Shown one piece after another: positions 7,456 through 15,857 of a stretch of 64,000 nt of DNA. A model generated the notes under the pieces. The model ran no database searches. It had not been told where the DNA came from and was given only the letters and a program-made list of their open reading frames with translations. The translations under genes and the position numbers were made by a program. The stretch's first letter is position 1; each line of letters starts with the position of its first letter. Origin of the DNA: Cellulomonas sp. S1-8. GTDB lineage: Bacteria; Actinomycetota; Actinomycetes; Actinomycetales; Cellulomonadaceae. The stretch is from the NCBI RefSeq assembly GCF_026184235.1, contig NZ_CP110806.1:992001-1056000 (forward strand), read 5' to 3'.

Positions 7456-9120
7456 ATGCCGTCCGGGACCTCCGCCACCGCCCGCGCGCTCACGGTCGAC
7501 GGCGTGCCCGCGGACGGTCGGACGCTGCGTCACGTGTGGAACGAGTGCGTCGGTGCCGGCCGTGCCAACGAGGCCCTGCGCGCCGACTGGCAGGCGCACT
7601 TCCGCGAGGCCGTCGACGTGCTCGGCGCCCGGTACGTGCGCTTCCACGGGCTGTTCCACGACGACATGTTCGTCTACCGCGGCGACGACGGCGGGGGCGG
7701 GGGCTTCGGGCCGCCCACCCCGCTGGCCGAGCCGGTCCACACGTTCAGCTACGTCGACAAGGTCTTCGACTTCATCCTGTCGACCGGCGCCCGGCCCTTC
7801 GTCGAGCTCGGGTTCATGCCCCGCGCCCTGGCGACGCAGACCGAGACGCTGTTCTGGTGGAAGGCGCACTGCAGCCCGCCCACCGACATGGGCCGCTGGG
7901 CCGACCTCGTCACCGCGACCGTGCGCCACTGGGTCGAGCGCTACGGGCTCGACGAGGTCCGGCAGTGGCGGTTCGAGGTGTGGAACGAGCCCAACCTCGT
8001 CCCGCTGTTCTGGACCGGCACCCGCACGCAGTACTTCGAGCTCTACGAGGCCACGGTCCGCGCGATCAAGGCGATCGACGCCGGCCTGCTCGTCGGCGGC
8101 CCGTCCACCAGCGTGTTCGTCCCCGACGCCCGGTACGCCGGCGAGACCGAGGACCGCACCGCGTCGATCGCGACGGGTCAGGCCGAGAACCCCGACGCCC
8201 TCGACTGGCGTCCGGTGTGGATCGAGGAGTTCATCGCGTGGTGCGCGCAGCGCGACCTCCCCGTCGACTTCCTCACCGCCCACCTGTACCCGACGGACTA
8301 CGCCGCCACGCCCGCCGGGGGCCACAAGGAGATCAGCCGCTACGTCGACGCGACGTACGACGACCTCACGCTGCTGCGCTCGATCGTCGCCGCCTCCCCG
8401 TACCCCGACGCCGAGGTCCACATCACCGAGTGGTCGACGTCGCCGTCGAGCCGCGACCGCAGCCACGACACGCTGTTCGCCGCCACCTACATCACGCGCG
8501 CCTACCTGCGCTGCGCGGGGCTCGCGGACTCCATCGCGTACTGGACGTTCACCGACGTCTTCGAGGAGGGCGGCGCGGGCCTCGGCCCGTTCCACGGCGG
8601 CTTCGGGATGGTCAACGAGCAGGGCCTGCACAAGCCGACGTTCCACGCGTTCGCGATGCTCGCGCAGCTCGGCGACGAGGTCCTCGCGGACCTGCCGCAC
8701 GGCGTGCTCACGCGCGACCGCGCCACCGGACGGGTCGCGGGGGTCCTGCACCACTACCCCGACGAGATGGGCGGGCGGTCGGTCCGCGCGGAGAGCACCT
8801 ACGACGACGCCCGGCGCCTCGCCGACGTCGGTACGCGACGCACCGTGCGGCACACCGTCGCCGGGTTGCCCGCGGGCGCGACGTTCGACCTCGTCCAGCT
8901 CGACGGGGAGCACGGCAACGTCGCCGAGGCGTGGCACGCCATGGGCCAGCCGATCAACCTGACCCTGCAGCAGACCGCGGACCTGCGCGCGGCCGCCGAC
9001 GCGCTGCTGCGCCGCACCCTGACCGCGTCCGACGACGGCGTGCTGCAGATCGACCTCGACCTGCCCCCGTGGGCGGTCGTCGGCCTCTTCCAGACGTCAC
9101 CGGCCGCGGTGGGAGCCTGA
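7456..9120 (+). CDS. GH39 beta-xylosidase, cytoplasmic
   Basis: The 554-residue protein starts at ATG 7456, five bases after GAGGAG. It belongs to glycoside hydrolase family 39: FEVWNEPN carries the acid/base Glu178, and HITEWSTS carries the nucleophile Glu325 of the retaining mechanism. The (beta/alpha)8 barrel spans about residues 25-390 and a beta-sandwich follows. No signal peptide is present, so it probably cleaves imported xylo-oligosaccharides inside the cell. It is paired with the divergent LacI-type repressor. A hairpin at 9139-9186 ends the unit. Confidence 0.88.
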   Translation: MPSGTSATARALTVDGVPADGRTLRHVWNECVGAGRANEALRADWQAHFREAVDVLGARYVRFHGLFHDDMFVYRGDDGGGGGFGPPTPLAEPVHTFSYVDKVFDFILSTGARPFVELGFMPRALATQTETLFWWKAHCSPPTDMGRWADLVTATVRHWVERYGLDEVRQWRFEVWNEPNLVPLFWTGTRTQYFELYEATVRAIKAIDAGLLVGGPSTSVFVPDARYAGETEDRTASIATGQAENPDALDWRPVWIEEFIAWCAQRDLPVDFLTAHLYPTDYAATPAGGHKEISRYVDATYDDLTLLRSIVAASPYPDAEVHITEWSTSPSSRDRSHDTLFAATYITRAYLRCAGLADSIAYWTFTDVFEEGGAGLGPFHGGFGMVNEQGLHKPTFHAFAMLAQLGDEVLADLPHGVLTRDRATGRVAGVLHHYPDEMGGRSVRAESTYDDARRLADVGTRRTVRHTVAGLPAGATFDLVQLDGEHGNVAEAWHAMGQPINLTLQQTADLRAAADALLRRTLTASDDGVLQIDLDLPPWAVVGLFQTSPAAVGA

Positions 9121-9138
9121 CCCGCGGACCCACCAGCT

Positions 9139-9186
9139 GCGGCCGTGCCCGTCGTCCTCGTCGTCGTCCTCGACGGGCACGGCCGC
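9139..9186. terminator. Bidirectional hairpin between convergent genes
   Basis: A perfect 16-bp stem (9139-9154 with 9171-9186) encloses a 16-base CT-rich loop. It lies between the convergent xylosidase and sensor-kinase genes. There is no T-run, which is usual in this group. Confidence 0.65.
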
Positions 9187-9197
9187 GTCACCCCGGG

Positions 9198-10508
9198 TCA
9201 CGCCCGACCGTCCGGTCCGGCCGCCCAGGGGAGCCAGGCGTGCACCGCGAACGTGCCGTCCGGACGGCGCTGCGCGTCGAGCTCGCCGCCCGCGAGCCGG
9301 AGACGCTCGGCGAGGACGGTCAGTCCCCGGCCCGACGTGGGCAGCGGCGTGGCTGGGGCGCCGTCCGGCACGGGGTTGGTGACCTCCAGGCAGACGCGCT
9401 CGCCGGGCGCACCGTGCAGGCGCACCCGGACAGGTGCCGCCGGCGCGTGCTTGTGCGCGTTGGTCAGGGCCTCCTGCACGACGCGGTAGAGGTGGCGGCT
9501 GGTCGACAGGGGCAGCCGCGCGATGTCGTCCTCGCGCACGCGGTCCCGCACCACGGTCACGGGTGACCCGGCGGCGCGCGTCCCCTCGACGAGCTCGCCG
9601 ACCTGCGCGAACGTGGGCTGCGGCCGCGAGTGCTCGTCGGTGGCGGTCGTGTCGCGCAGCAGGCCCAGGACCTCGCGCAGCTCGCCGAGGGCCTCGTGCG
9701 CGCTCTGGCGCACCACCGCGGCGCTCTCCCGGACCTGGCCGGGCTCGAGCCCGGCGCGGTGCTCCAGCGCCCCGGCGTGCAGCGCGACGAGCGACAGCCG
9801 GTGGGCGAGTACGTCGTGCATCTCGTGGGCGATGCGGTTGCGCTCCGCGGCGCGGGCGCTCTCGTCGCGCGCGTCGGCCTCGCGTCGCGCGATCGCCGCC
9901 TGGTCCCGCAGCGAGGCGACGAGCGTCCGACGCCCACCGATGACCAGGCCGGTCAGGACGACGAGCGCCAGGACGACGAGGTGGCCGAGCACGGCCCGCA
10001 CGTCGTGCAGGACCGGCGCGTCGGCCCGATGGACCACGAACGTGCCGAAGGCGCGGTCGGAGACCATCTCCGCGCCCAGCCACAGCAGGCAGACGGGCCC
10101 GATCTCCACCCAGCGCCGGCGGGTCGCCAACGAGACGACGGCGAGCAGCACGACGCCGGTGGCGGCCTGCGAGAACGAGCCGACCGTGACGACCAGGCCC
10201 GTCACGACGAGCGGCGCCGCGTGGCGGAACACGTACAGCACGACGCACACCAGCAGGCACAGCACCTCGACGGCGTAGAACCACCTCATGGCGCTCTCCC
10301 GCGCCGCCATGCCCGGGTCGGCCTCCAGGCTGACGCCGAAGACCGCGACGGTCAGGACGAGCCCGACGGCCAGGGCGACGAGCAGACGCCAGGTGTGCGA
10401 CCACGCTCGACGCCCACGGCTCGGCGTGGCGGGCCCGGCGACCTCGGGCACCGCGCGGTACCCGAGGGGCGCCTCGGTCGCGAGGACCGGTCGCGGGGAC
10501 GAGGTCAC
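9198..10508 (-). CDS. Sensor histidine kinase (HisKA_3/NarL type), third gene of a two-kinase operon
   Basis: The 436-residue protein starts at GTG 10506-10508, overlapping the response regulator stop by 4 bases. Residues about 40-190 contain five or so hydrophobic segments with no large extracellular loop. The dimerisation/phosphoacceptor region RNRIAHEMHDVLAHRLSLVALHAGALE carries the phosphorylated His of the HisKA_3 class, and the ATPase domain contains HLYRVVQEALTNAHKHA and SGRGLTVLAERLRLAGG. The signal is unknown. It is about 65-70% identical by eye to the first kinase of the operon at 11197-12450, so the two arose by duplication. Confidence 0.88.
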   Translation of the reverse strand: MTSSPRPVLATEAPLGYRAVPEVAGPATPSRGRRAWSHTWRLLVALAVGLVLTVAVFGVSLEADPGMAARESAMRWFYAVEVLCLLVCVVLYVFRHAAPLVVTGLVVTVGSFSQAATGVVLLAVVSLATRRRWVEIGPVCLLWLGAEMVSDRAFGTFVVHRADAPVLHDVRAVLGHLVVLALVVLTGLVIGGRRTLVASLRDQAAIARREADARDESARAAERNRIAHEMHDVLAHRLSLVALHAGALEHRAGLEPGQVRESAAVVRQSAHEALGELREVLGLLRDTTATDEHSRPQPTFAQVGELVEGTRAAGSPVTVVRDRVREDDIARLPLSTSRHLYRVVQEALTNAHKHAPAAPVRVRLHGAPGERVCLEVTNPVPDGAPATPLPTSGRGLTVLAERLRLAGGELDAQRRPDGTFAVHAWLPWAAGPDGRA

Positions 10509-11200
10509 ACGTCGCCCGCCTCGTGCACGCAGATGGCGATGTGCGTGCGGTTGTCCGCCGGCATCTTCTCCAGGATCCGGCTGATGTGCGTCTTCACGGT
10601 CGCGACCGTGATGAACAGCTCCGCTGCGAGCTCGGCGTTCGACAGGCCCCGACCGATGGCGCGGGCGACGTCCCGCTCGCGCTCCGTCAGCCGGTCGAGG
10701 TGCTCGCGGGCCACGGTCCGGCGCTCGTCGCGGGGCTGGTGCGTCACCGACGCGATGAGGCGGTCCGTCACCGACGGCGACAGCGTCGTGCGGCCCGCGC
10801 CCGCGTCGAGGACGTGCCGGACGATCTCCGCCGGCGGGGTGTCCTTCAGCAGGAACCCCGCGGCACCCAGCCGCAGGGCGCCCAGCACCATCTCGTCGGT
10901 GTCGAACGTCGTGAGGATGACGACCCGGGCGTCGGGCTGCCCGGCGAGCAGGCGCTCGGTCGCGGCCAGCCCGTCCAGGCGCGGCATGCGGATGTCCATG
11001 AGCACGACGTCGGGGGACGTCCGCTGCACCACGTCGAGCGCCTCGAGCCCGTCGGCGGCCTCGCCGACCACCTCGATGGCGGGGTCCGCCCCGAGGATGA
11101 GCCGCAGCCCCACGCGGACCAGCGTCTCGTCGTCGACCAGCACCACCCGCACCGTCGGACCCACGGACCGTCCCACCCCCGGCTCCGCCGTCGTCGTCAT
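10505..11200 (-). CDS. NarL/FixJ-type response regulator
   Basis: The protein has 231 residues from ATG 11198-11200, overlapping the upstream kinase stop by 4 bases (ATGA). The receiver domain (residues about 18-135) shows VDDE near the start, the phosphoacceptor Asp in VVLMDIRMP, and FLLKDTPP with the conserved Lys. The C-terminal LuxR-type helix-turn-helix is LTERERDVARAIGRGLSNAELA...VKTHISRILEKM. It is the only response regulator between two paralogous kinases and probably receives phosphate from both. An upstream in-frame start at 11236 would overlap the kinase gene and is less likely. Confidence 0.9.
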   Translation of the reverse strand: MTTTAEPGVGRSVGPTVRVVLVDDETLVRVGLRLILGADPAIEVVGEAADGLEALDVVQRTSPDVVLMDIRMPRLDGLAATERLLAGQPDARVVILTTFDTDEMVLGALRLGAAGFLLKDTPPAEIVRHVLDAGAGRTTLSPSVTDRLIASVTHQPRDERRTVAREHLDRLTERERDVARAIGRGLSNAELAAELFITVATVKTHISRILEKMPADNRTHIAICVHEAGDV

Positions 11201-12450
11201 GCCTGACCCTCCGTCCCGGCCGCCCACGGCAGCCACGCCTGCACCACGAACGTCCCGTCGCGCCGCTGGACGTCCAGCCCGCCACCCGTCAGCCGCAGCC
11301 GCTCGGACAGGCCCGTCAGCCCCCAGCCCGACGTGGGCAGGGGAGCGCTCGGCGGGTGCTCCGGCATCGGGTTGATGACCTCCACGCCGACGCGCTCGCC
11401 CGGGGACCCGTGCATCCGCACCTGCACCGGGGTGCCCGGCGCGTGCTTGCGCGCGTTCGTCAGCGCCTCCTGCACGACGCGGTACAGGTGCCGGCTCGTC
11501 GACAGGGGCAGCTGCGCCAGGTCGTCCTCCGCGACGTGGTCCAGCACGAACGTCACGGGTGAGCCTGCTGCACGCGTCCCGTCGACGAGGTCACCGACCT
11601 GCGCGAACGTGGGCTGCGGTCGTGAGTGCTCCTCGGCCGCGCTCGGGTCCCGCAGCAGGCCGAGCACCTCGCGCAGCTCACCGAGCGCCTCGTGCGCGTT
11701 CTCCCGTACCACCGCCGCGGTCTCCTGGACCTGCTCCGGCTCCAGGTCCGCGCGGTACTCCAGCGCCCCGGCGTGCAGCGCGACGAGCGACAGGCGGTGG
11801 GCGAGCACGTCGTGCATCTCCCGCGCGATGCGGTTGCGCTCGCCCGCACGGGCGCTGTCGCTCCGGGCGTCGGCCTCGCGTCGCGCGATCGCCGCCTGCT
11901 CGCGCAGGGACGCGACCAGCGCCCGCCGCCCGCCGATGAACATGCCGGTGACGACGACGAGCGCGGTGAACACGAGCTGGGCGGCGACCGCCCACACCTC
12001 GGCGGAGGGGAACGTCTCGGCCGGCATCACCCACGCGCTGAACGCGCGCTCGCTGACCAGCGTGGCACCGCACCACAGCGCGGCCACCGCCACGATCTCC
12101 GACCACCGTCGTCGCGTCGCGAGCGACACCACCGCGAAGACGACCAGGCCGGCCGAGAAGAGCGAGAACGACCCCAGGACCACGATCGCGCCGGTGAGCA
12201 CCAGCGGCGCGCGGTGCCGCACCACGTACATCGGGAGGCACACGGCCAGGAGCGCCAGGTCCACGAAGAACCACACGGGCGCGGACGGGAGCAGCGCGAA
12301 CTGGGGGTTCCCCTGCAGGCCCAACCCGTAGACCACGACACCCGCCGAGCCGCCGACGCCGACCGCCAGCAGCAGCCGCCAGGTGTGCGCCCACACGCGG
12401 CCGGCCCGGCTCGGCGCAGGCGCCGCGTCGGGGTCGGGCGTCGTGGTCAC
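11197..12450 (-). CDS. Sensor histidine kinase (HisKA_3/NarL type), first gene of a two-kinase operon
   Basis: The 417-residue protein starts at GTG 12448-12450. It has an N-terminal membrane region with about five hydrophobic segments, then RNRIAREMHDVLAHRLSLVALHAG with the phosphoacceptor His, and the ATPase segment VVQEALTNARKHAPG...SGWGLTGLSERLRL. The paralogue at 9198-10508 has the same architecture; differences cluster in the membrane half, which suggests that the two kinases sense different signals and share the regulator between them. Confidence 0.88.
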   Translation of the reverse strand: MTTTPDPDAAPAPSRAGRVWAHTWRLLLAVGVGGSAGVVVYGLGLQGNPQFALLPSAPVWFFVDLALLAVCLPMYVVRHRAPLVLTGAIVVLGSFSLFSAGLVVFAVVSLATRRRWSEIVAVAALWCGATLVSERAFSAWVMPAETFPSAEVWAVAAQLVFTALVVVTGMFIGGRRALVASLREQAAIARREADARSDSARAGERNRIAREMHDVLAHRLSLVALHAGALEYRADLEPEQVQETAAVVRENAHEALGELREVLGLLRDPSAAEEHSRPQPTFAQVGDLVDGTRAAGSPVTFVLDHVAEDDLAQLPLSTSRHLYRVVQEALTNARKHAPGTPVQVRMHGSPGERVGVEVINPMPEHPPSAPLPTSGWGLTGLSERLRLTGGGLDVQRRDGTFVVQAWLPWAAGTEGQA

Positions 12451-12554
12451 GTCGTGATGCTAGGCCGCGCGGCGGGGGCGCCGGATCGATCGCAGGGACG
12501 ACCCGGGAGGTGGCGTGCCGCGCACGACGCCGGCCGCACCCCGGGACGGCCGGT

Positions 12555-12953
12555 TCAGCGACCCCGGTCGGGGTCGAACGTGAACGGGTCCCCCGTGAAG
12601 GGCGCCAGGGCGGCGGGCGCGGGGAACGGCAGCCGGTAGGTCACCAGGCCCGTGCCGGCCTCGCCGCCCAGGGCGTCCAGGTCGTCGGCCTTCACGACGA
12701 CCCGCGCCGGGCTCACCTCGACCAGCCGGACCCGCACGACCGTGCCGTCCTCGCGGGTCAGCTGCCAGAGGTCCGCGAGCCAGTGCAGGCCGCGCTCGTC
12801 CAGCGCAGCCTCGGCGTCGGTCCACCCGACCACGCCCGTCACGTCGCGCCCCAGCCGGTCGACGGCGACGTAGCCGTCACCCGACGGGCGCACCCAGCCC
12901 AGCCGCTCGCGGTCCCCGCTGCGGCGGTGCTCGACCCAGGTCTCGTCCGGCAT
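12555..12953 (-). CDS. Hypothetical protein, 132 residues
   Basis: The product (from ATG 12951-12953, MPDETWVEHRRSGDRERLGW) is soluble and has an alternation of charged and beta-forming segments: LGWVRPSGDGYVAVDRLGRDV, GWTDAEAALDERGLHWLADLW, VRVRLVEVSPARVVVKADD. I do not recognise a named family. GTG starts up to 12974 would add seven residues (VAYRRG). It stands alone between the kinase operon and the divergent CPBP gene. Confidence 0.65.
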   Translation of the reverse strand: MPDETWVEHRRSGDRERLGWVRPSGDGYVAVDRLGRDVTGVVGWTDAEAALDERGLHWLADLWQLTREDGTVVRVRLVEVSPARVVVKADDLDALGGEAGTGLVTYRLPFPAPAALAPFTGDPFTFDPDRGR

Positions 12954-13069
12954 CCCGCGACGGTAGGCCACCACCCCACCGTGCCGGCAGCGATTTCCGC
13001 CGAGTGGGCTCCGTGCAGCTCGGTCGCGCGGACGATGCGCCGGGGCTCGCGGCGGGCGAGCATGGTGCC

Positions 13070-14104
13070 GTGAGCCACCCGCACGTCGTCGTCGACCCGC
13101 ACGAGGTCCCGGGGACGTACGCGTACCACCGGTTGCCGCGCACGAGCCCCCGCACGCGCTGGTGGCGGCCGCTGCTCGTGGGGCTCGTCGGGGTCGCGGT
13201 GTTCGTCGCGCTCCTGGCCGTCGGGGCGGTCGTCGTGCTCCTGACGGCGCTGGCCTCCGGGCCCGGCGGCCTGGACGCGCTCGGCACCCTCGACATCGCC
13301 GACCTGGGGGACCCGCTCGCGTTCACGCTCGCGATGCTGAGCATCATCGCGATGCTCCCCGCGGCCGTGCTGGCGACGTGGCTGCTCGGCGCCCGGCCCG
13401 TCGGGCTGCTCGCGTCGGTCGCCGGGCGGGTCCGGTGGGGCTGGGCCGCGCGCTGCCTGGCGCTGTCCGCCGCGCTCGCGCTCGTCGTCACCGGCGGCGA
13501 CCTCGCCCTCGCCGCGCTGCAGGGCGAGGCGTGGCAGCCGCGCGTCGACGCGACGTCCTGGCTGATGATCGGGCTCGTCGTGCTGCTCGTGCCCGCGCAG
13601 TGCCTCGCGGAGGAGGTCGTGTTCCGCGGCTACCTGGTCCAGACGGTCGGGACGTGGCTCCGGCATCCGGTGTTCGCGCTCGTGCTGCCCGTCCCGTTGT
13701 TCGTGCTCGGGCACGCGTACGTCAACCTCGCGATGGTCGACACCGCCGTGTGGGCGCTCGCGATGGGCTGGCTGGTGTGGCGAACGGGTGGTCTCGAGGC
13801 CGCGACCGCGTCACACGTCGTCAACAACGTCCTCGTCTTCAGCCTGGGGGCCGTCGACCTGGCCGACCTGGACCTGGTCGACATCGGCCCGGTCGCCCTC
13901 GGGGTGTCGACCGCGTCGACGCTGGCGTACCTGGGCCTGGTCGAGGTGCTGGTCCGGCGCACGGGCGTCGCCACCCGGAGGCTCGTCGCCGCCCCGCCCC
14001 CGCCGGACGCCCCGCCCGCCGCGGCGGTCGACGCGGGCGGGCCCGTGGTCGTCCCCGGGCCGCTCGCCGACCCGTCCCGCAGCAGGACGTCACCGCGTTC
14101 GTGA
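13070..14104 (+). CDS. CPBP family intramembrane metalloprotease (Abi-type)
   Basis: The 344-residue protein starts at GTG 13070 and has about eight membrane segments. The CPBP/CAAX-protease motifs are in order: AEEVVFRGY with Glu181-Glu182 and Arg, FVLGHAYVN with the metal-binding His, and ASHVVNNV with the last His and Asn. Homologues include Rce1-like prenyl proteases and bacterial immunity proteins; the substrate here is unknown. The last 50 residues are Pro/Ala rich and probably unstructured. Confidence 0.85.
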   Translation: MSHPHVVVDPHEVPGTYAYHRLPRTSPRTRWWRPLLVGLVGVAVFVALLAVGAVVVLLTALASGPGGLDALGTLDIADLGDPLAFTLAMLSIIAMLPAAVLATWLLGARPVGLLASVAGRVRWGWAARCLALSAALALVVTGGDLALAALQGEAWQPRVDATSWLMIGLVVLLVPAQCLAEEVVFRGYLVQTVGTWLRHPVFALVLPVPLFVLGHAYVNLAMVDTAVWALAMGWLVWRTGGLEAATASHVVNNVLVFSLGAVDLADLDLVDIGPVALGVSTASTLAYLGLVEVLVRRTGVATRRLVAAPPPPDAPPAAAVDAGGPVVVPGPLADPSRSRTSPRS

Positions 14105-14148
14105 CAGCAGTCCCGGTGACCCCCCTTCCGTGCAGCCGGGTGGATGCC

Positions 14149-14154
14149 TATCGT
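14149..14154 (+). promoter_or_regulatory. -10 box, leaderless promoter of the HTH-TPR regulator
   Basis: TATCGT lies seven bases before GTG 14162, with TTCCGT (14126-14131) 17 bases further upstream as a weak -35. No Shine-Dalgarno sequence separates box and start, so the transcript probably begins at the start codon. Confidence 0.5.
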
Positions 14155-14161
14155 GAGAGCC

Positions 14162-15457
14162 GTGCATCCTGTCAGTGAACGTATCCGTGACGCCCGTGAG
14201 CGCAGCGGCCTGTCCCAGGCCGATCTCGCACGAGCGGCGTTCATGCACCCCAGCTACGTCTCGCACCTCGAGCGCGGCGTGCGTGGCCCGGGCGACGGCG
14301 CCCTCGAGCGGCTCGCACGCGCCCTGGGAGTCACGACCACGTACCTGGAGGAGGGCGAGCGCTCGCCCGCCTACCGGGCGTCCGAGGCGGCCGTCGTGCG
14401 GGCGCGCCAGCTCGTGCGCTCCGGCCGGGCGACCGAGGCCGTCACCGAGCTCGAGCAGGTCGCGCTCGACTCCCTGGACGTCGACCAGAGCGCGCGGGTC
14501 CTGCTCGCCCACGCCGAGGCCCTGGACCTCGCGGGGGACCTCGAGAGGTCGGCCCGGGTCCTCGAGGACACGACGCATCGGCTCGTCCAGGGCCACCGCC
14601 CGCAGCGCGCCGCCTACGCCGCCATGCGCCTCGTCATGGCGCTGACCGAGGCCGGTGACCTGCACGGCGCGGTGCGCGCGGGCGAGCAGAACCTGGCCGT
14701 GCTCGCCACCACCGCGGCCGGCACGGACGAGCTGATCCGCCTCGAGTCGACGCTCGTGTGGGCGTACGTCGCGCGCGGCGACGTCACGTACGCGCGGGTG
14801 CGCGGCGCCGAGCTGCTGACCCGCGCGCTGGTGCACGGGTCCGCGCGCGCGATCTGGTCGGTGCACTGGAACCTCGCGTTCGTCGACGACGCGGCCGGCG
14901 ACGCCGACGACGCGCTCGCCCACCTGCGCGCGGCGCTGTCGATCGCCGGCGGCGAGGAGGCCGAGCGTGACATGCCGCGCCTGCGCCTCGACCTCGCCCA
15001 GCTGCTGCTGGCGGTCACGCCGGCCCGCCCGCGGGAGGCGCTGGCGGAGCTCGACGCCGCCTCGACGGCCCTGGAGGTCGGCGAGTCGCAGGTCGAGCAC
15101 GCGCGCGCCGCGACCATCCGCTCGCGTGCGTCCCTCGTCCTCGGGCAGAACCGCGCCGCGCTGGTGCACGCCGCCCGCGCCGTCGACCTGCTGTCCACCG
15201 GCGAGCGCCGCGACGCCGCGGCCGCGCACGAGGCGCTGGGCGACGCGCTGCTCGCCTCAGGCGAGCGGACCGCCGCCGTCAAGGCGTACCGGCAGGTCGC
15301 CGACCGGCTCGACCTCACCCCGGCGGGCCGCACGTCGGCCGTCGCGTGGCGGCGTCTGGGGGACCGGTTGCGCGCCGCGGGCGACGACCGCGCGCGTGTC
15401 GCGGAGGCGTACCGGCGCGCGCTGGACGCCGCGGGCGTGGGGACGACGCGCCCCTGA
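14162..15457 (+). CDS. HTH-TPR transcriptional regulator (RRNPP-like architecture)
   Basis: The 431-residue protein begins at GTG 14162 (VHPVSERIRDARERSGLSQ). Residues 5-65 are an XRE-type helix-turn-helix (LSQADLARAAFMHPSYVSHLERG). The remaining 360 residues are Ala/Leu-rich paired helices of tetratricopeptide type (for example AVTELEQVALDSLD, ALAHLRAALSIAGG, AAAHEALGDALLASGERTAAVKAYRQVADRL). This is the layout of the Rgg/PlcR/PrgX/NprR receptors that bind short imported peptides in Firmicutes, but sequence-level membership is not proven and other HTH-TPR regulators exist. A gene for a small secreted peptide lies 182 bases downstream in the same orientation. Confidence 0.8.
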   Translation: MHPVSERIRDARERSGLSQADLARAAFMHPSYVSHLERGVRGPGDGALERLARALGVTTTYLEEGERSPAYRASEAAVVRARQLVRSGRATEAVTELEQVALDSLDVDQSARVLLAHAEALDLAGDLERSARVLEDTTHRLVQGHRPQRAAYAAMRLVMALTEAGDLHGAVRAGEQNLAVLATTAAGTDELIRLESTLVWAYVARGDVTYARVRGAELLTRALVHGSARAIWSVHWNLAFVDDAAGDADDALAHLRAALSIAGGEEAERDMPRLRLDLAQLLLAVTPARPREALAELDAASTALEVGESQVEHARAATIRSRASLVLGQNRAALVHAARAVDLLSTGERRDAAAAHEALGDALLASGERTAAVKAYRQVADRLDLTPAGRTSAVAWRRLGDRLRAAGDDRARVAEAYRRALDAAGVGTTRP

Positions 15458-15506
15458 CGACCCCCTGCCGCACCCCCTGAGGACCTGCGCGGACGCCACC
15501 GCGGGC

Positions 15507-15540
15507 GACACGCCCGGGTGACGGCCGACATGGGCGTGTC
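15507..15540. terminator. Inverted repeat between regulator and peptide gene
   Basis: GACACGCCC (15507-15515) is matched by GGGCGTGTC (15532-15540), a perfect 9-bp stem with a 16-base loop. It may end the regulator transcript or serve as an operator; no T-run follows. Confidence 0.35.
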
Positions 15541-15600
15541 TACCCCGGTGTCGCCTTAGTCATTGCGGTCACGACATCCCCGTAGGGACCATGCCGGAGT

Positions 15601-15615
15601 GCCGGACAGTCCGGC
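15601..15615. promoter_or_regulatory. Palindrome before the peptide gene, candidate operator
   Basis: GCCGGAC-A-GTCCGGC is a perfect 7+7 palindrome around one base, ending 24 bases before the peptide start codon. Its place and symmetry suit a dimeric HTH regulator, with the upstream HTH-TPR protein as the obvious candidate. It could also be a short RNA hairpin in the leader. Confidence 0.45.
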
Positions 15616-15639
15616 GCGTCGTTCCGAAGGGGTCCCATC

Positions 15640-15759
15640 ATGAACAAGCTCACCGTTGCCGCCGTCGCCATCCTCGTTGCACTCGGCGGTCTCCTCGGCG
15701 CCTCCGCTGCCTCGGCTACCCCCGTGGTCGTCGCCGCTCCCTGCTGCAAGGCCATCTGA
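15640..15759 (+). CDS. Small secreted peptide precursor, 39 residues, Cys-Cys motif
   Basis: The gene starts at ATG 15640, seven bases after AAGGGG (15627-15632). The product has a complete Sec signal peptide: MNK, a hydrophobic core LTVAAVAILVALGGLLG, and ASAASA before the expected cut. Cleavage leaves only 13 residues, TPVVVAAPCCKAI. The adjacent cysteines near the C-terminus are striking for so short a product. Codons ending in T or A (GTT, GCT, GCA, GGT) are clearly more frequent than in the neighbours. It follows the HTH-TPR regulator and could be a signalling peptide, but a redox-active, antimicrobial or non-functional leader peptide is also possible. Confidence 0.65.
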   Translation: MNKLTVAAVAILVALGGLLGASAASATPVVVAAPCCKAI

Positions 15760-15857
15760 GGGAGCGTTCCCGCAATGCGTCGACCGCTCGCGCCGCCGGA
15801 CCGTCGGACCGCCCCGGTCCCGGTCCGGCGTCGCGAGCCTGGGGGCCCGCGCCGGTG

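Noticed and set aside
10505-11236. Start of the response regulator at 11236
   Set aside because: It would add 12 residues and overlap the kinase by 40 bases. The ATG at 11198-11200 gives the 4-base overlap seen elsewhere in this operon.
15540-15755. 71-codon minus-strand frame over the peptide gene
   Set aside because: It has no ribosome-binding site and looks like the mirror image of the plus-strand signal peptide; the plus-strand gene has signal peptide, cut site and ribosome-binding site.
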